Assembly: GCA_016081115.2 (NCBI GenBank)
Contig: JABTTQ020003416.1
Location: 279,009-343,008, forward strand
Length of the DNA stretch: 64,000 bases
Direction: 5' to 3'
DNA from: Rehmannia glutinosa
Taxonomy: Eukaryota; Streptophyta; Magnoliopsida; Lamiales; Orobanchaceae
The translations under genes and the position numbers were made by a program. The notes beneath the pieces were generated by a model. The model saw only the letters and a program-made list of their open reading frames with translations. It ran no database searches and was not told where the DNA came from. Shown here in pieces: positions 18,146 to 31,220 of this stretch; the first letter of the stretch is position 1, and each line of letters begins with the position of its first letter.

Positions 18146-19066
18146 GAAATTTTGCTTGTCCTCAAGCAATTTTTAAAACAAAGAGATGGGTTGAAAACAA
18201 AAAGAGATATCTATTTTCACAATTTCGACATGATTGAAGTGAAGCGCTAACCTTTTCCTTCCCAATTAAGTCAATCCATCCGTTTTTCAAATCAACCAAT
18301 TTGTTAAAAAGAGAGTGACTTCAATAATTGGAATCGTTCAAAACATCATTTTGTCATATCACGAAAAATTTGTCGTTCATATATGCTTAGATCAAATACA
18401 AAAATGTAATGATAAAAGGAGAAGTCCAAAACTCGGGTCTTTTCAATTTTTTTTTTATTTTTATATTGCAAATATAATTATAAAATCAGGACATTTTTTG
18501 AGGCAAACTTCCACTAGGTTTAAATTTTGAATGTCTTTTCAAAAACTCCTAGGGTGGTGTCCCATATTCATATTTTGTGTCGCCGTTTTACGTAAGAGAC
18601 AAACATGGGGCTCATGAATGCTCCTAGTTACTAAGCAACAACAAACAGAGGAATATAACCTCGATTTGTCCCTTTATATAACAAAAGATATTAGCACTTT
18701 TTTTTTTTTTTCGTTTTTTCCATTTTTTTTTAAACCCGAGTTATGGTTTCTCTAGTGATCATGACACAAAGTATCTAGATTTAAGCAAAGTCCAAGCTAA
18801 CTTCATGACATTAAACTCTTTTGGCCAAATTCATCCTTTTACTAGAGTCACGCAGTTTAAAAACATTTTGGCAATTTGAGTTTTCAAAAAGATGACTTTT
18901 CGGGATAAAAATGGTCATAACCAATCCACAACTAACCTATCTAATTGTAAAAAAATTACCTCATGTTTGTTTGCAATGTATTGATAAGGTGCGTAAAAGA
19001 AAACGAAATATCCACAAAGAAAGCTAAAACACGCAAAGCTAAAGAAAATAGTTCAAATCAAGCGTT
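18146..19066. other. Athila 3' non-coding region
   Basis: AT-rich DNA between the env-like ORF and the 3' LTR, with several homopolymer T/A runs. No ORF with family features. Confidence 0.5.
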
Positions 19067-20502
19067 CTAACAAATCTCGCCACCCCCAACTTCAAGGGTC
19101 ACATTGTCCCCAATGTGAAGAGGAGATGGGATACAAAATGGAGCAAAGGAAACGAAAACTAAGACAAAGACAAATACGACCTTATGACGGTGGTGGGAAG
19201 TGTCCTTGAGAGAGGTGCCATTGATGGAGTTGAGAGAAAAGGGCATTTTGTTGTTGTTGGTCCTCTCGAATATCCCTAATGACGCCAAATTGCTGCTCCA
19301 TCATTTGTTGTTGGCGGTCAAGCATATTCTCTGGCGTTCGAGCATCGTTTGTTGATATGATAGCATGTCTCTTTGGTGTTGTTGCTCTGTAGAATAGCTT
19401 GAAGATTGACTTGTTCATGTGGTGGCGGTGGTGGTGGTGGGTGAGATGAAGGAGTATGGGGTGGTGAACCCCTTGGAGGAGATGGGGATTCGGGAGCATC
19501 ATCCTCTATGGGAGGTAGTTCGAGGCGACCTGTCATCCTCCGGATTGTGTCGCATACCCATCAACCAATTGTCACGATTACGAATTGTAGTTCGTCTAGG
19601 TGCCTGGGAAGTAATAGTCGTTGGGATGTATGTCGAAAAAGCAAGCAAAATTGATCATTGATTCTTTCAATTAATTTTATAGCAAGACATACCTCGAGAT
19701 CAATACGCGTGCTTCCTCGCGCTTGTTGTAAATCCGTTAAGTCATGCTCAAGTGAAGAGCAATTGGAGTGATTAGGCCTCCAACAAGAATTTTACTACAT
19801 TCGCCCCGCCCGACTTTTCGAAAATGGCGTGCTAAGTGAGACCGGTGTCAAGGTGTTTGCCATAGACCATAGCCCATAAAAAAATGAGTTCGTCCTTCCT
19901 CAAATTCCCATCACTTTCCCCCTACCGAAAAGTGTGCTAGCCATCACACAATGCATATAACGAAAACAAGGATTTATTACGCGTGATACTTTAGACGAGA
20001 AGCAACATAGTCATATGAAGGAGCTATTTCATTCCAAAATCGTTTGTGCATTAAAGTCGCTAGGAAAGCGTCTGTTACCATCAATTGGAATACCATATAT
20101 TTGATTGAAGTCGCAAAGAGTCAATGTATACTCTTGATTGAACAAGCGAAAAGAGATGAGGCCGTCCCTAGCATGAGTTCCGTGAGGATTTCGCGTTAAA
20201 TGAGCTAAGGAATTCAGTGTGACGCTCATAAGTTGGTGCTTTCGCACCCATGAATTGTCCCCACCCAACTTGTTCAAACATCCAATCAATATCTTCTTGT
20301 AGCCCAAGAGTCTCTAATGTCGTGGTGTCAGGATACCTGGTGTTGTGCAATGGTTTACTCAATAATTGTTGATATCGGGTTGCTTGCTCGTCATCCCGGA
20401 ATAGAATGCCGTGACGATTACTTGGTGGATTAGCCGGGAGGGGCGGCGAGAGGAGAGGGTCCTCCGGACCGGAAGGAGCGGTAACTCGGCCGTTTTGACA
20501 TG
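19067..20502 (-). pseudogene. Athila extra ORF (ATHILA ORF-1 / env-like), frameshifted
   Basis: ATG at 20502 gives MSKRPSYRSFRSGGPSPLAA before a frameshift. Other frames then carry ATRYQQLLSKPLHNTRYPD, APTYERHTEFLSSF and ISFRLFNQEYTLTLCDFNQI, the order seen in the extra ORF of Athila elements. The C-terminal part has a Pro-rich run (HPPPPPPPHEQ, about 19415-19450) followed by a Gln-rich stretch (MMEQQFGVIRDIREDQQQQN) likely to be helical. The function of this ORF is unknown; some Athila copies are called env-like from position only. No clear signal peptide or membrane helix here. Confidence 0.65.
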
Positions 20503-21604
20503 GTAGTCTGAAAAAGGAATTTTTGATAGCAACATGCAATACAAGGACGATTCTATTAATATTTCTTTGAAAACCAACTATCCTATAAAAACCATGCCTC
20601 AATTAAATTCCCAACAACAACATCATCCCATCACCTTCAAGTTCTCATCAAAATAGCAAGTAAGTTACAACAAAGCACGATTTCCACTCATGATCAATCA
20701 TATGATTCTAACAATCAATCAATCAACAAACGCTCATATCGTTATATTTAGGCAACAATAAACCCTTTCATTTGTTTAGGACCAATTTTGTTGGTGAAAT
20801 TAAGCAAGATAATTCCAACAATTGACTTCACATGATTTTACCCATACAAATTTCAATAGCACATGGGGCCAACATTATCACCATAAAAATCCAAAAATAC
20901 CCTCATCTTCAACACAAAAATTCCAAAAATTTAAGTTAAATCAAAAGCCCTAAATGATAGAAATTTATGAACAAATTGAAAGCATAAAAACAAAAATGGT
21001 GAAATTAAACACAAAAATAACATAGAAAATCATACCTTGAAATAGAAACCCACAAGAGAAATCTCCCAAAAACCACAAAATTCCCAACAATCAATCGGTA
21101 GAAGTGTTGGCAATGGAGGAAAGATGGTGTTTTATGGAAGAATTTGAGTTTAGATGGAAGAGTGAGGTGAATTTGGGGGAAATTTTGGTGAAGAAGAGGG
21201 GTTTTTAGGGTTTGGGGATGAAAAATTTCGAAAAAATACCCCAAATTCGAACCCCTCCCCTGTTTTTTTTTTGGCCGGACACGGCCAGTGTCGGGCGACA
21301 CGGCCCTGGCCGTGTTCCGGGCTGTTAGGCGAATAAAAATTTTGGGCTCGAACACGGGCGTGTCGGGGGCGACACGGCCTACGTGTTCGGGCCAATTTTT
21401 GATTTTTTTTTTTTTTATTTATTTTTTTTTTTAAAGAAAAATGGGAATTTGCGACACGGCCATGCCGTGTTAAAGCTGATTTTTTTTTTTTTATCAATCC
21501 GAGTAAAAATGAATCCTAAGTAAAAATTGGAAACAAGTTGATAAAAATCATCGGGTTGCCTCCGGGTAGCTTCTTTAGTGTCGTATACCGGATACATTTC
21601 ACCT
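20503..21604. other. Athila pol to extra-ORF spacer
   Basis: Non-coding stretch of about 1.1 kb between pol and the extra ORF. It contains another cluster of ACACGGCC / GGCCGTGT words at 21275-21475 and long T runs. The cluster resembles the one in the LTR of the same element. Confidence 0.55.
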
Positions 21605-22974
21605 CTAATTGTGTGATGTATTTGGGGGATCCTCAAGCTTGAGGGAATCTCTATAATTATCATCGATGGTGCCCCCAAAATAAAGCTTAATACGGTGTCC
21701 GTTGACCTTAAAGGTGCCCATTTCCTTGTGCGTAATTTCGATAGTCCCGTAAGGAAACACTTGAGTAACGGTGAATGGGGGACCACCGGATTTTAACTTA
21801 CCCGGAAAAAGGCGAAGTCGGGAATTGAATAGTAACACTTGATCACCCGGTTGGAATTCCCTCATGTGCTTAATGTGCTTGTCATGCCATTGTTTCGTTC
21901 GATTCTTTGTAAATTCTCGAATTCTCGTATGCGAATTTCGCCATTCTTCGAGTTCGTTAATCTGCAATAAACGGTTATTTCCTCGCACTTGACAAGTCAT
22001 AATTAAGCATTTTAATAGCCCAAAAGGCTTTATGTTCAAGCTCAACCGGCAAATGACATGCTTTACCATAGGAGTCGGTATGGGGTAGTCCCTATTAGGC
22101 GTTTTGAAAGCCGTTCTATAAGCCCAAAGGGCATCATCGAGTTTGAGGACCAATCCTTGCGAGAGTGCCCAACCGTTTTTTTTTCCAAAATTCGTTTTAA
22201 TTCGCGGTTGGACACTTCGACTTGACCGCTAGTTTGGGGATGATAAGCGGTCGCGACTCGGTGTGTGACACCATAACGCTTTAAAACCTTATCAAATTGA
22301 TTATTACAAAAGTGAGTGCCTCTATCGCTAATGATGGCTCGTGGTGTACCAAACCGGGTAAAAAGTTTTTTGAGCACCACTCGAGCATCATTTTTAGGTA
22401 AAGCTTGAGCCTCTACCCACTTAGACACGTAGTCAACGGCTACCAAAATATATTTATTGCCAAACGACGGGAAAAGGTCCCATAAAATCAATACCCCAAA
22501 CATCAAAACTTTCACAAACAAGTATACCGTTTTGGGGCATTTCATTTCTTCGAGAAATATTCCTGTTCGTTGACAACTATCACAAGTTTCAACATACCGT
22601 TTTGCGTCTTTGAAAAGTGTAGGCCAATAAAAACCCGACTCAAGGACCTTGCGTGCCGTAGTATTTGCTTGATAATGTCCACGGTGGGTCCTTTGTGACA
22701 ATGATTCAAAATGGAGATTGTTTCGGGAAGTGCAACACACCTTCGTATGATTTGATCCGCACAAACTCGGAAGAGGTGGGGATCGTCCCAAATATAATAC
22801 TTGAGGTCCGAAAAAGAATTTCTTCTTTTGTTGATGGGTCATCCTTTTGGGAGAACTTTTCCGCAAGATAATTAGCGAAATCGCAAACCAAGGAATATCA
22901 ATTGAAATTGAGTTGAGGGCAAAGAGTTGCTCATCCTGGGAAAGAATCGTTGATATGTCCATTGTGTTGCTCAT
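21605..22974 (-). pseudogene. Athila integrase
   Basis: The N-terminal HHCC-type region survives in part ([11 protein letters not shown]). The DDE core has [32 protein letters not shown] and the Glu-containing [18 protein letters not shown]. The C-terminal part (QWHDKHIKHMREFQPGDQVL...GHRIKLYFGG) closes pol at 21605. It catalyses insertion of the cDNA into chromosomal DNA. The core (22063-22974) and C-terminal part (21605-22153) are in different frames, so the copy is not intact. Confidence 0.9.
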
Positions 22975-22999
22975 CTGTGTCCGGAGTGCTCAAGCCGAG

Positions 23000-24545
23000 A
23001 TAGGTGGTCGGCGGCAAGATTTTCGCACACCCGTTTATCTTTGATCTCCACATCGAATTCTTGGAGTAAGAGAACCCATCGAATTAGTCGTGGTTTTGCG
23101 TCATTTTTGTCGAGCAAATAGCGTAAAGCGAGTGATCCGTATAAACAATGACTTTGGATAGAATCAAGTATGAGCGAAATTTGTCAAAGGCGAAAACCAC
23201 GCAAGTAGTTCCTTTTCGATAGTTGTATAGTGTGATTGAGCAGGATTCAAAGTCTTACTTGCATAGTAAATTGGCCGGAAATGTTTATCTTTTCGTTGCC
23301 CAATCAGCTCTACCGCAGCGTAGTCACTAGCATCACACATGAGTTCGAACGGTTTAGACCAATCCGGAGCCACCATGATGGGAGAAGTGGTGAGTTTTTC
23401 TTTCAAAGTGTTGAATGCTTGGAGACATTCATCGTTGATATCAAAAAGCGCATCCTTTTCTAAAAGACGAGTAAGCGGTAGGGCAATTTTGAAAAATCTT
23501 TGATAAAGCACCTATAAAACCCGGCGTGCCCCAAAAAGCTTCGGATAGCTTTCACCGAGGCGGGCGGTGGCAATTTGAAATTGTATCAACTTTCGCTTTG
23601 TCAACTTCAATTCCCCGCAAGAAATTTTATGCCCCAAAACAATACCTTCTTGTACCATGAAGTGGCACTTTTCCGATTAAGTACGGGTTAGTCTCTTCGC
23701 AACGAACAAGGACTTTTTAAGATTTGCAAGACAAAGATCAAATGAATCCCCAAAAACCGAAAAGTCATCCATGAAGACTTCCATGATTTCTTCTACAAGC
23801 TCGTCGAAGATGGCAAGCATACAACGTTGAAAAGTTCTTTGGTGCGTTGCACAACCCAAAAGGCATGCGTCTATAGGGCGAAATACCGTAGGGACAAGTG
23901 AAAGTGGTTTTCTCTTGGTCCTCCGGTGCTATCGAGATCTGAAAATAACCCGACATGCCATCAAGGAAGCAATAATAGAGGTGACCGGATAAGCGTTCAA
24001 GCATTTGATCAATAAAAGGTAAGGGAAAGTGGTCCTTGCGAGTAGCATCGTTAAGTCGTCGGTAATCGATGCAAACTCGCCAACCTATTACCGTTCGCAT
24101 CGGAATAAGTTCATTCTTTTCATTTGGTACCACCGTCATCCCACCTTTCTTTGGGACCACTTGAATCGACTTACCCATTCTTTATCGGAGATTGGATAGA
24201 TGAGCCCAGCATCTAGTAGTTTGATTACCTCTGCTTTAACTACCTCTTTCATGTTTGGATTTAAGCGACGCTGAGGTAGAACAACCGGCTTGAAATTTTC
24301 CTCCATCAGAATCTTGTGAGTGCAAAAGGAAGGATTGATCCCTCGAATGTCGGAGATTTTCCAAGCGATGGCCTTTTTATGTTCCGTAATATTGCCGACA
24401 ATCTATCCTTTTGATGAGAAGATAAATTGGAGGAAATAATTACGGGAAGTTTGGCGTTCTCGGCTAGAAATGCATATTCAAGTGTTCGGGTAACTCCTTG
24501 GCTCAACGGTGGTGGATCCTCAATGGATGGTTTGATATGCCCCAC
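23000..24545 (-). pseudogene. Athila reverse transcriptase and RNase H
   Basis: The pre-RT phrase LEYAFLAENAKLPVIIS is at about 24450. RT fingers and palm: WRVCIDYRRLNDATRKDHFP, YCFLDGMSGYFQISIAPEDQ, RRMPFGLCNAP and the catalytic box EVFMDDFSVFG (F-MDD variant of YxDD, normal for Athila). RNase H begins at about 23350 with FELMCDASDYA and includes YYASKTLNPAQSHYTTIEKE. Together they copy the RNA and degrade the template. The domains fall in at least three frames (24545-24306, 24178-23765, 23859-23677, 23511-23164). Confidence 0.92.
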
Positions 24546-24912
24546 CGTGAGTTTTCAATTTTTGAACTCTTTTCTAAGTTCGTTGGTTTGTTTTCCTCCA
24601 ATGCGAGTACGGATTCCCTAAGAAAGGGGTTTTCATCCGATATACCCGCACTTTGAACAATACAAGTCTCCAAGAATTCGTTAGAAATCATGCTTGGTAG
24701 AGAGTTGGTTATCTCCATATCGATAAGATCAATAGCAAAACAGAGTCATCTTTATCTATCGTATTTTTCATTGATGTAGCGATTTTAAAAATGACTTGTT
24801 CATCTTCGACTCTTAAAATTAGTTTGCCATCATGCACGTCAATGATTGCCTTAGCAAAGTAGCTAAAAATGGACGCCCAGGATCAAAGGGACTTCGACAT
24901 CTCGTATGCATA

Positions 24913-25493
24913 TCAAGAATTACAAAATCGACGGAAATATAAACTTATCGACTTTGACCAAAACATCTTCAACAATGCCTCTAGGATATTTAATAGATCG
25001 TCGGCTAATTGCAGGCTCATCCTAGTTGGTTTTGGCTCTCTGAGACCCATTTGTTTGAATAAATCATAAGGCATCAAATTAATGCTAGCCCTAGATCGCC
25101 AATGCCCGATCAACAATCAAATTACCGACATGACAAGGAATAGTAAAACTCCCTGGATCTTTGATTTTCTCGAGGTAACTTGTTTTGCAAAATTGCCGAG
25201 CATTCCTCATTTAATTGCACCATGGATATTTCTTCAAGCTTCTTCTTATTTGAAAGAAGATCTTTTAGGAACTTGGCATATTTTGGCATCTGTGAAAGGG
25301 CTTCAACAAAAGGAATATTGATGTGCAATTGTTTAAATAAATCCAAGAACTTACCAAATTGGTCGTCATGTTTGTCCTTACGCAATCGACTTGGATACTG
25401 GAATAGGTGGTTGGAATTCCGGTACCATTTTCTTTGTTTCCTTGGATACTGTTCGTCTTTTTGTTGTATGGGCGTGGGTTCGTCCTCCGGCAT
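24913..25493 (-). pseudogene. Athila protease region
   Basis: The conserved lead-in LHINIPFVEALSQMPKYAKF and EECSAILQNKLP (about 25122-25400) is followed by the aspartic protease segment ASINLMPYDLFKQMGL and EPKPTRMSLQLAD. The active site D-L-G-A sits at a single-base loss (minus GATCTAGGGCTAGC), so the catalytic Asp and the downstream frame are no longer joined. Confidence 0.8.
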
Positions 25494-26766
25494 CCGCTTC
25501 GTCTAGCTTTGTTCCACTCCTTAGAGTAATTGCTTTTACTTGTTCTCTTGGATTTGGCTCGGTGTTGCTAGGTAAGCTCCTTGTGGCCTTTCGAAGATCA
25601 TTTTGGCAATTTGACCAATTTGATTTTCCAAGTTGCGAATGGATGCTTCTTGGTTCCTTAAGGATGTTTCGGTGGCCGTGAAACAAGTTTCCGTTGTTTG
25701 GGCCAATTTGGACAGTAAGTCCTCCAAACTTGGTTTTCGCGGTTGGAAACCGGGAGTGTGCATTTAATTGGGGAGTGCGTTTGGATTAGGCTTCGTTGAC
25801 CTTGATTTCCCCAACTAAAGTTCGGTGTGTTGACGCCAACCTGGATTATAAGTGTTCTTTGAAAGGATTATTTTGAAAGGGTCGAGATTGATTACCTAGA
25901 TAATCCACTTGTTCATGCGGCGGTATTGCGTGAGGGCAATCTTGGTGGTTGTGCGATCCTCCACAAGTCTCGCATGAGAAGGCTTGTTGTGTTGGTGGTT
26001 TTGGAGCTGCCAACCCGTCGATTTTCTGAGTTAGAGCTTCGACCTGTGCGGCTAGTGTCACCACCGCGTCCGCATTATATACTCCCACTGACCTGTTGGT
26101 TTTTCCTCGTACGGATTGCCATTGATAGCCATTCATGGCCATTCCTTCTATGAGATCTTGGGCGGCTTCGGGTGTCTTATTGTTCAATGTTCCCCCCGCC
26201 GCCGCATCAATCATCTGCCTTGTCGATGAGAGCAACCCATTGTAAAATGTTTGGACTTGCATCCAAATGGGAAGACCATGATGTGGGCATTTTCGCAGCA
26301 ATTCTTTGAATCTCTCCCAAGTGTCGTACAAGGTTTCATCGTCCTCTTGAGTGAATGAAGAGATCTCATTCCTCAATCGTGCGGTTTTAGCGGGTGGGAA
26401 ATACTTTAAAAGGAATTTTTCCGCCATAATGCTCCATGTTGTGATTGTTCCCTTCGGTAAAGTGTTTAGCCATTGTTTAGCCCGTCCCCGAAGAGTAAAT
26501 GGGAACAAGCGTAAACGGATGGCATCGTCGGAGACTCCATTTATTTTGAAAGTATCGCAAATTTCGAGGAAATTCGCGATATGATTATTTGGATCTTCAT
26601 CCGTAAGCCGTCGAATTGGACAAATTGTTGCACCATTTGAATGACATTCGGTTTGATTTGAAATTATTGGCCGCAATAAATGCGGGCCTTACGATACTAG
26701 ACGACGTCACGCATCCATAGATGGCTTAGCGTAGTCGTACATGGTTCTTTGTTGTTCATCCGCCAT
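25378..26766 (-). pseudogene. Athila Gag
   Basis: ATG at 26766 gives MADEQQRTMYDYAKPSMD, then a frameshift. The main Gag domain is 26676-25846: NHIANFLEICDTFKINGVSD, RLFPFTLRGRAKQWLNTLP, MAEKFLLKYFPPAKTARLR, and the Athila phrase EGMAMNGYQW. A CCHC knuckle follows (CETCGGSHNHQDC). The C-terminal region has SIRNLENQIGQIAKM and REQVKAITLRSG, also Athila-specific. It forms the particle that packages element RNA. At least two frameshifts. Confidence 0.9.
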
Positions 26767-26997
26767 ATCGGGATCCTTGCTTTCGTTAGTATCCTCTCGT
26801 GGTCAGTACTAATACTTTCCTCGTGTTGCTACCGGCGGTCTCGGCCTTCATTCGGCGACGAGTAGGCATGCACTGTAGTAAACAAGGAGGATAAGTATAA
26901 TCCAAGACTTACAAAGATAGATACCTAGAAAGACAATTGATGAAAATAAAAAAAAATGATTAAATTAACAAAAATAAGGTGTTCTTAATATTACAAT
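26767..26997. other. Athila 5' leader
   Basis: Untranslated leader between the primer site and Gag ATG on the minus strand. No ORF. Confidence 0.5.
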
Positions 26998-27017
26998 CCC
27001 CGGCAACGGCGCCAAAA
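26998..27017 (-). other. primer-binding site, tRNA-Asp
   Basis: The minus strand reads TTTGGCGCCGTTGCCGGGGA 3 bp inside the LTR edge, complementary to the 3' end of plant tRNA-Asp. Confidence 0.9.
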
Positions 27018-27020
27018 ACT

Positions 27021-28709
27021 TGATGGCTCAAAAGCTACCTTTAAAACCGTAGGCAAGTGCACCTATCGTTTTATAGTATAGATTATTAAGTACTCAAAGT
27101 GTCATTCCCACGAGGATTGTAAATCTTGATAATTACCGTCTTTTTGTTATTTAATCTAACAATTTTCAGAGTTTTTGTTTGATAAAAAAAATAAAGAATC
27201 TAAATTATCAAAGTGTAAAAATGAAGTAAAATTTGTAGAATAAGAAATCAAGAGATAGAAGTGTGTTTGAATGTAAATCCCTCTAGAATGTTTTTGTGAT
27301 TTGACAAGTTAAAAATTCAACCATAAGCCCTTAAGCAAAACCAACCTCTTTTAATAAAATCTCATGTTATGTGGATGTAGAAATTCGATTTAAGTTAATC
27401 CCTTTCTCAAGGCGAAAAACTCCTAATCTCAAGTTGATTAATCGAAATCTCTTTCTAGTTAAAACCCCCAAGATTGCATTATAACGATTTATGAATTCCC
27501 ATATTAGGTTTGACCCTAATCCGGAAGATTTATGTCGCCTCTATATCTAGGATTGCATGCAACTCTTTTCACTTATACAATTTCTTTTTCACCATAAATC
27601 TTTCGATTACCCGATGAAGAAAAGATATCAAATTAATATACCGGAAATATTAACTCAATTGAGATAAGCATGATATAAGTGAATCACACAAGACATGATA
27701 ATTTTATTAAAAACATACAAACCTCAATCACAAATCCATTCTAGAGTTCATTACACTCAAACACTAAGATTTTAGCTACTCATGATCTTGACCAAAAAAT
27801 AAATTACACAAGAAGATTTAAGTATTGTAGACATGGTGTACTTATCTTTCTCAAAATCTCAATTGACTTCTTTCTTGATTGATGGTGTTGCTCCAAGCCT
27901 TCTTCTCCAATATTGCCCCAAGCTTTCTCCTCCAAGACCCCTTGATCCCAATTCTACTTAATGAAATGAATACAATGAATATTTCGAGTATATCATGAAT
28001 GCCTCTCCCAATTTCAACCTTGGCTTTTATAGCAACCAATACATTGATAGTACTCTCTTTTATTAAACAATCACCCCATTTTCCTTGTTGGTTGGTGAAT
28101 TCTTGTATTCAAGTGATGAGGGAGGGGACATGGAGACATGTTTTCAAAATATGGTATTAAAAGTGTACAAAAGTGGCCAAAATGGGTTGGTTGGTGAGTT
28201 TTCCCCAAATTCCGCAAAGAAAAGTTGCAAAAAGAGGTCCGGACACGCCCGTGTTAGCAAAGACACGGCCAGGCGTCTTTGCAACAAAATTGCCGAAACA
28301 CGCCGACACGGCCGTGTTTATGCGACACGGCCGTGTTATGCGACACGGCCAGCCGTGTTCGGGCCTGTTTTGTGCGATTTTTCCTCCTCTTTTGATCCCC
28401 TTCAACATGGCCGTGTTCGGTGACACGGTTTGGCCGCTTTTGGACCCTTTTTCCAATTTTTATCCAATTTATTTCCTTCTTTTTTGAACATGGCCATGTT
28501 ACTTGACACCCCAAGTCATGTTGAGTGATTTTCTTGCCTTTTTCAAGTAATATTGGCCTCACATTGCTCCAAATTGCTCCACCTATAATGTTAAACACAT
28601 CACACGATGAAATGCTACGAAATACTTGAGAAACTATGGTTTTTCTAACAAAACAATTCAAAAACTATTGAATTAATAATACAAAATATGTACAAAATGA
28701 CACTTATCA
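27021..28709 (-). repeat. 5' LTR of Athila element
   Basis: 1689 bp, the partner of 16447-18129. The CACGGCCGTG cluster is at about 28240-28365. High similarity to its partner indicates a much younger insertion than the intronic gypsy element. Confidence 0.92.
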
Positions 28710-31220
28710 CAGCTTAATCGTCTTCTTCCGATCCCGGAAAGGTTACATCGTGGATTATCCTGGGAATCGTGAAGTGCACTTATCTCTTTTTCGGATGGAT
28801 CAATGATAGCAGGAGGGATGTTCTCTACTTCAACTTCTTTACCCCTGGAAGTCTCAACCTCCCGTGGGCCTTCATTACCTCCTCCCGATCTCAAGCTGCA
28901 ATGAGAGGCCTTGACCTCCCTTTCGACGATGTCGGTATGTCTTAGGGTCTTCTGTAGTGGCATCCATTTGAGTCTCAACCCCATGGATTGCACTTTCATC
29001 GCCTGCAGTGTTAACTCCTGTGGTCATTCCTTCCGCGTGCCTCGACCGCATCAAGAACGTCATTAGCCTTCGTGAGCTTGACATTGACACCTCGAGATAG
29101 TCTCAATCGCCTCGAGCTTCGTTGATGGCAACTCTGTCATTCGTTTGGTGGTTGTACTTTCTCCACTTCGCCTCCTTGATTCATTGTGGAGTCATCGCAG
29201 ATTCTCCGACCTTGCCGGTGGAGGGAGGAGTTTCTCACCGGGCGCACCGGTGAGTGACTTGGAATGGGGTCACTCGTCTCCAAACTCCCTTGTTGCTATT
29301 GAATGTTCAACCGTTGGGGCGGTGGTAAGACACCTTCAATAGGGGTTGGCTCGACCGGGGTCCCCACTATCCCGGTTTCATCGCCAAGTCCCTTATCGCT
29401 TTCTTCCGAGTGAGCTGGGGAGGTGGTGGCAGCAACAATGATGGCGATTTGCTGAACCACTCCCATTGGATCAATTTCGGTGTGTTCGGAGGACTCTCTG
29501 GTCCCTCCATCAATCTTTGCTCGTGAAGGATTCTCGGATTCGTGCAATGCTTGCTGCATTTGCAACTCTTCGGCGGCGGCATTCTCAGGATCTCATCCTC
29601 ATCATCGGAGAAGACATCAAGGAGAGGATGTGTGTGTTACGGTGCGAGAGATAGAGGCCGGATCTTTGGCCTCTCACGTCCTCGCCTTCCTTTCCTGTCT
29701 TTCCTTCTCCTTGTCCTTGAATATCTGCGGGATATCGTGCGATTGTCTTCATCGATCTTTGGGATTACGGTGGTTAGTCAAGGAAATTTAACGATTCCTC
29801 TTCTTCTTCTATAAACTTGGGCCGTTGGAACTGGTTTCCCTTGATTTACTCAATTTCCATTTCCTCCACTCACAGACGATTTTGGATGTCCGGGGTAAGG
29901 TGGAGATAGGATCATCACATCACTATCGGCTCTACCAGCCTTCTTCTTGTGTTTTTTGTGTGGGCTACGATTGTGTCTTGAGTTGCCTCTGCTGATCGCC
30001 TTCAACGAGACTTTTGTTTCATCAATTACATCCGAGACTCTACTTCTCCAGCGATCTCGATTCTGCTCCAACTGGAGTGGCCGACTCAGCCCGGTTTCTC
30101 AAGCTCGGAGTGCTTAATGATTCTTCTTCGTCTCCTAGTTTGTACGAGGAGGGATTTTTGGTTCGAGAGACGGTTTTTCTCGAGTCTTGGCGGGGGGCGT
30201 CTTTGGTGTCTTTTCCCGAGGAGTGGCCGTCTTGGCTTGTCGATTCTCCTCTTTTTGACGATCGGAGAAGGTATTTGAGTGTCCTTCTCGACGTTATTCT
30301 TTGAGGCGGCGGTGACTCTGCTGCAGGGGCGGGAGCAAGTTTGACTTTCTTTCTGCGGGCGTGATCTTCTTCTTGTCTGCAGGGCGCCTTTCTTCTTAGG
30401 TGGAGAGGAAAGCAGTTTGTATCTTGGGGGTCAGTTGATTCCCCTCACTCATGTCGGCTCTCTTGGCGTAGGCTCTCTTCTCGTGCGCCGGAGAGGTTTG
30501 CTCGAACATCCTCTTGTTAACATGGAATGCCTTCCCATGTCTAAGAGGGACTCCTTTCACCTCCATCAGCCCGGCCAATCACTAGGCCATATCCTAGGGA
30601 TCCTCCAAATGTGCCATCTTCCTTGAAGGATTTGTTCCTACGTCCGCGCAGAGTCTGCTGTAGACAAACTCGGCCCGGATTTATTTTATTTTCTGCGATG
30701 ATTGCAACCATTACAATCAGCTTTGCTTTTGATGATTGGTCAAAAGCGCCAAATTTGATGTCAATACATTTGGCAACTATGTCCAACGACTTGTGATAAT
30801 CCTCTTTCAACAGTCTCTTGTTTCTTTGTGTACACTATTTTATCGGCAAAGTCGGGCTTGGCTATTTCTTTCCAAGCATCGGCCCAAGTTTACATCAACT
30901 TCGTTAATTTCGAGGCTCCTTGGTTGGTAGTGAGCGAGTGTTGACCAAATCCTTGGCGAGAGATAGTCACCGCTTTCCGTGAAGCAGATGACTTTATTCC
31001 TTCATCGTGAATCTCGGCATTCACGAGTTGTGCGACCTCCTCCACATAGGTCATCGGATATTCTAACGTCGTAAATGGTTTCGGCCGGTCATTTCTAATT
31101 TCTCAGCAATTTTCTTCATTAGGGTGTCGTCGGACCCTGTTTCACCATCCGTCGAAATCCACATGAGACCCGGTGTGGATTTGCTTCCCTAACTTGGTAA
31201 AATCATAGGTTGGTGCCATT
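28710..31220 (-). pseudogene. proximal half of copia third (env-like) ORF
   Basis: At about 31218 the minus strand has MAPTYDFTKLGKQIHTGSHV, then a stop and a run of broken frames. Recognisable features are a segment including GRADSDVMILSPP, basic clusters such as SPHKKHKKKAG (about 29955), and Glu/Pro-rich stretches near 28800-29500. It follows RNase H and is continued, after removal of Athila, by 14330-16446. Copia elements of the SIRE/Maximus group carry a long extra ORF here. The role is unknown and no transmembrane domain is evident. Confidence 0.5.

Larger units (their letters stand above)
16447..28709 (-). mobile_element. Athila-lineage Ty3/gypsy retrotransposon nested in the copia element
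   Basis: LTRs 16447-18129 and 27021-28709 (TGATGGCTC...CACTTATCA on the plus strand) enclose minus-strand gag, protease-RT-RNase H, integrase and an extra downstream ORF. The primer site complements tRNA-Asp (TGGCGCCGTTGCCGGGG), the hallmark of Athila/Tat elements. The RT and integrase phrases also match Athila. The flanks TCACT and CAGCT do not form an exact 5-bp duplication, perhaps because of an indel. All coding frames carry frameshifts. It lies in the third ORF of the copia element, so it is the younger of the two. Confidence 0.92.
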
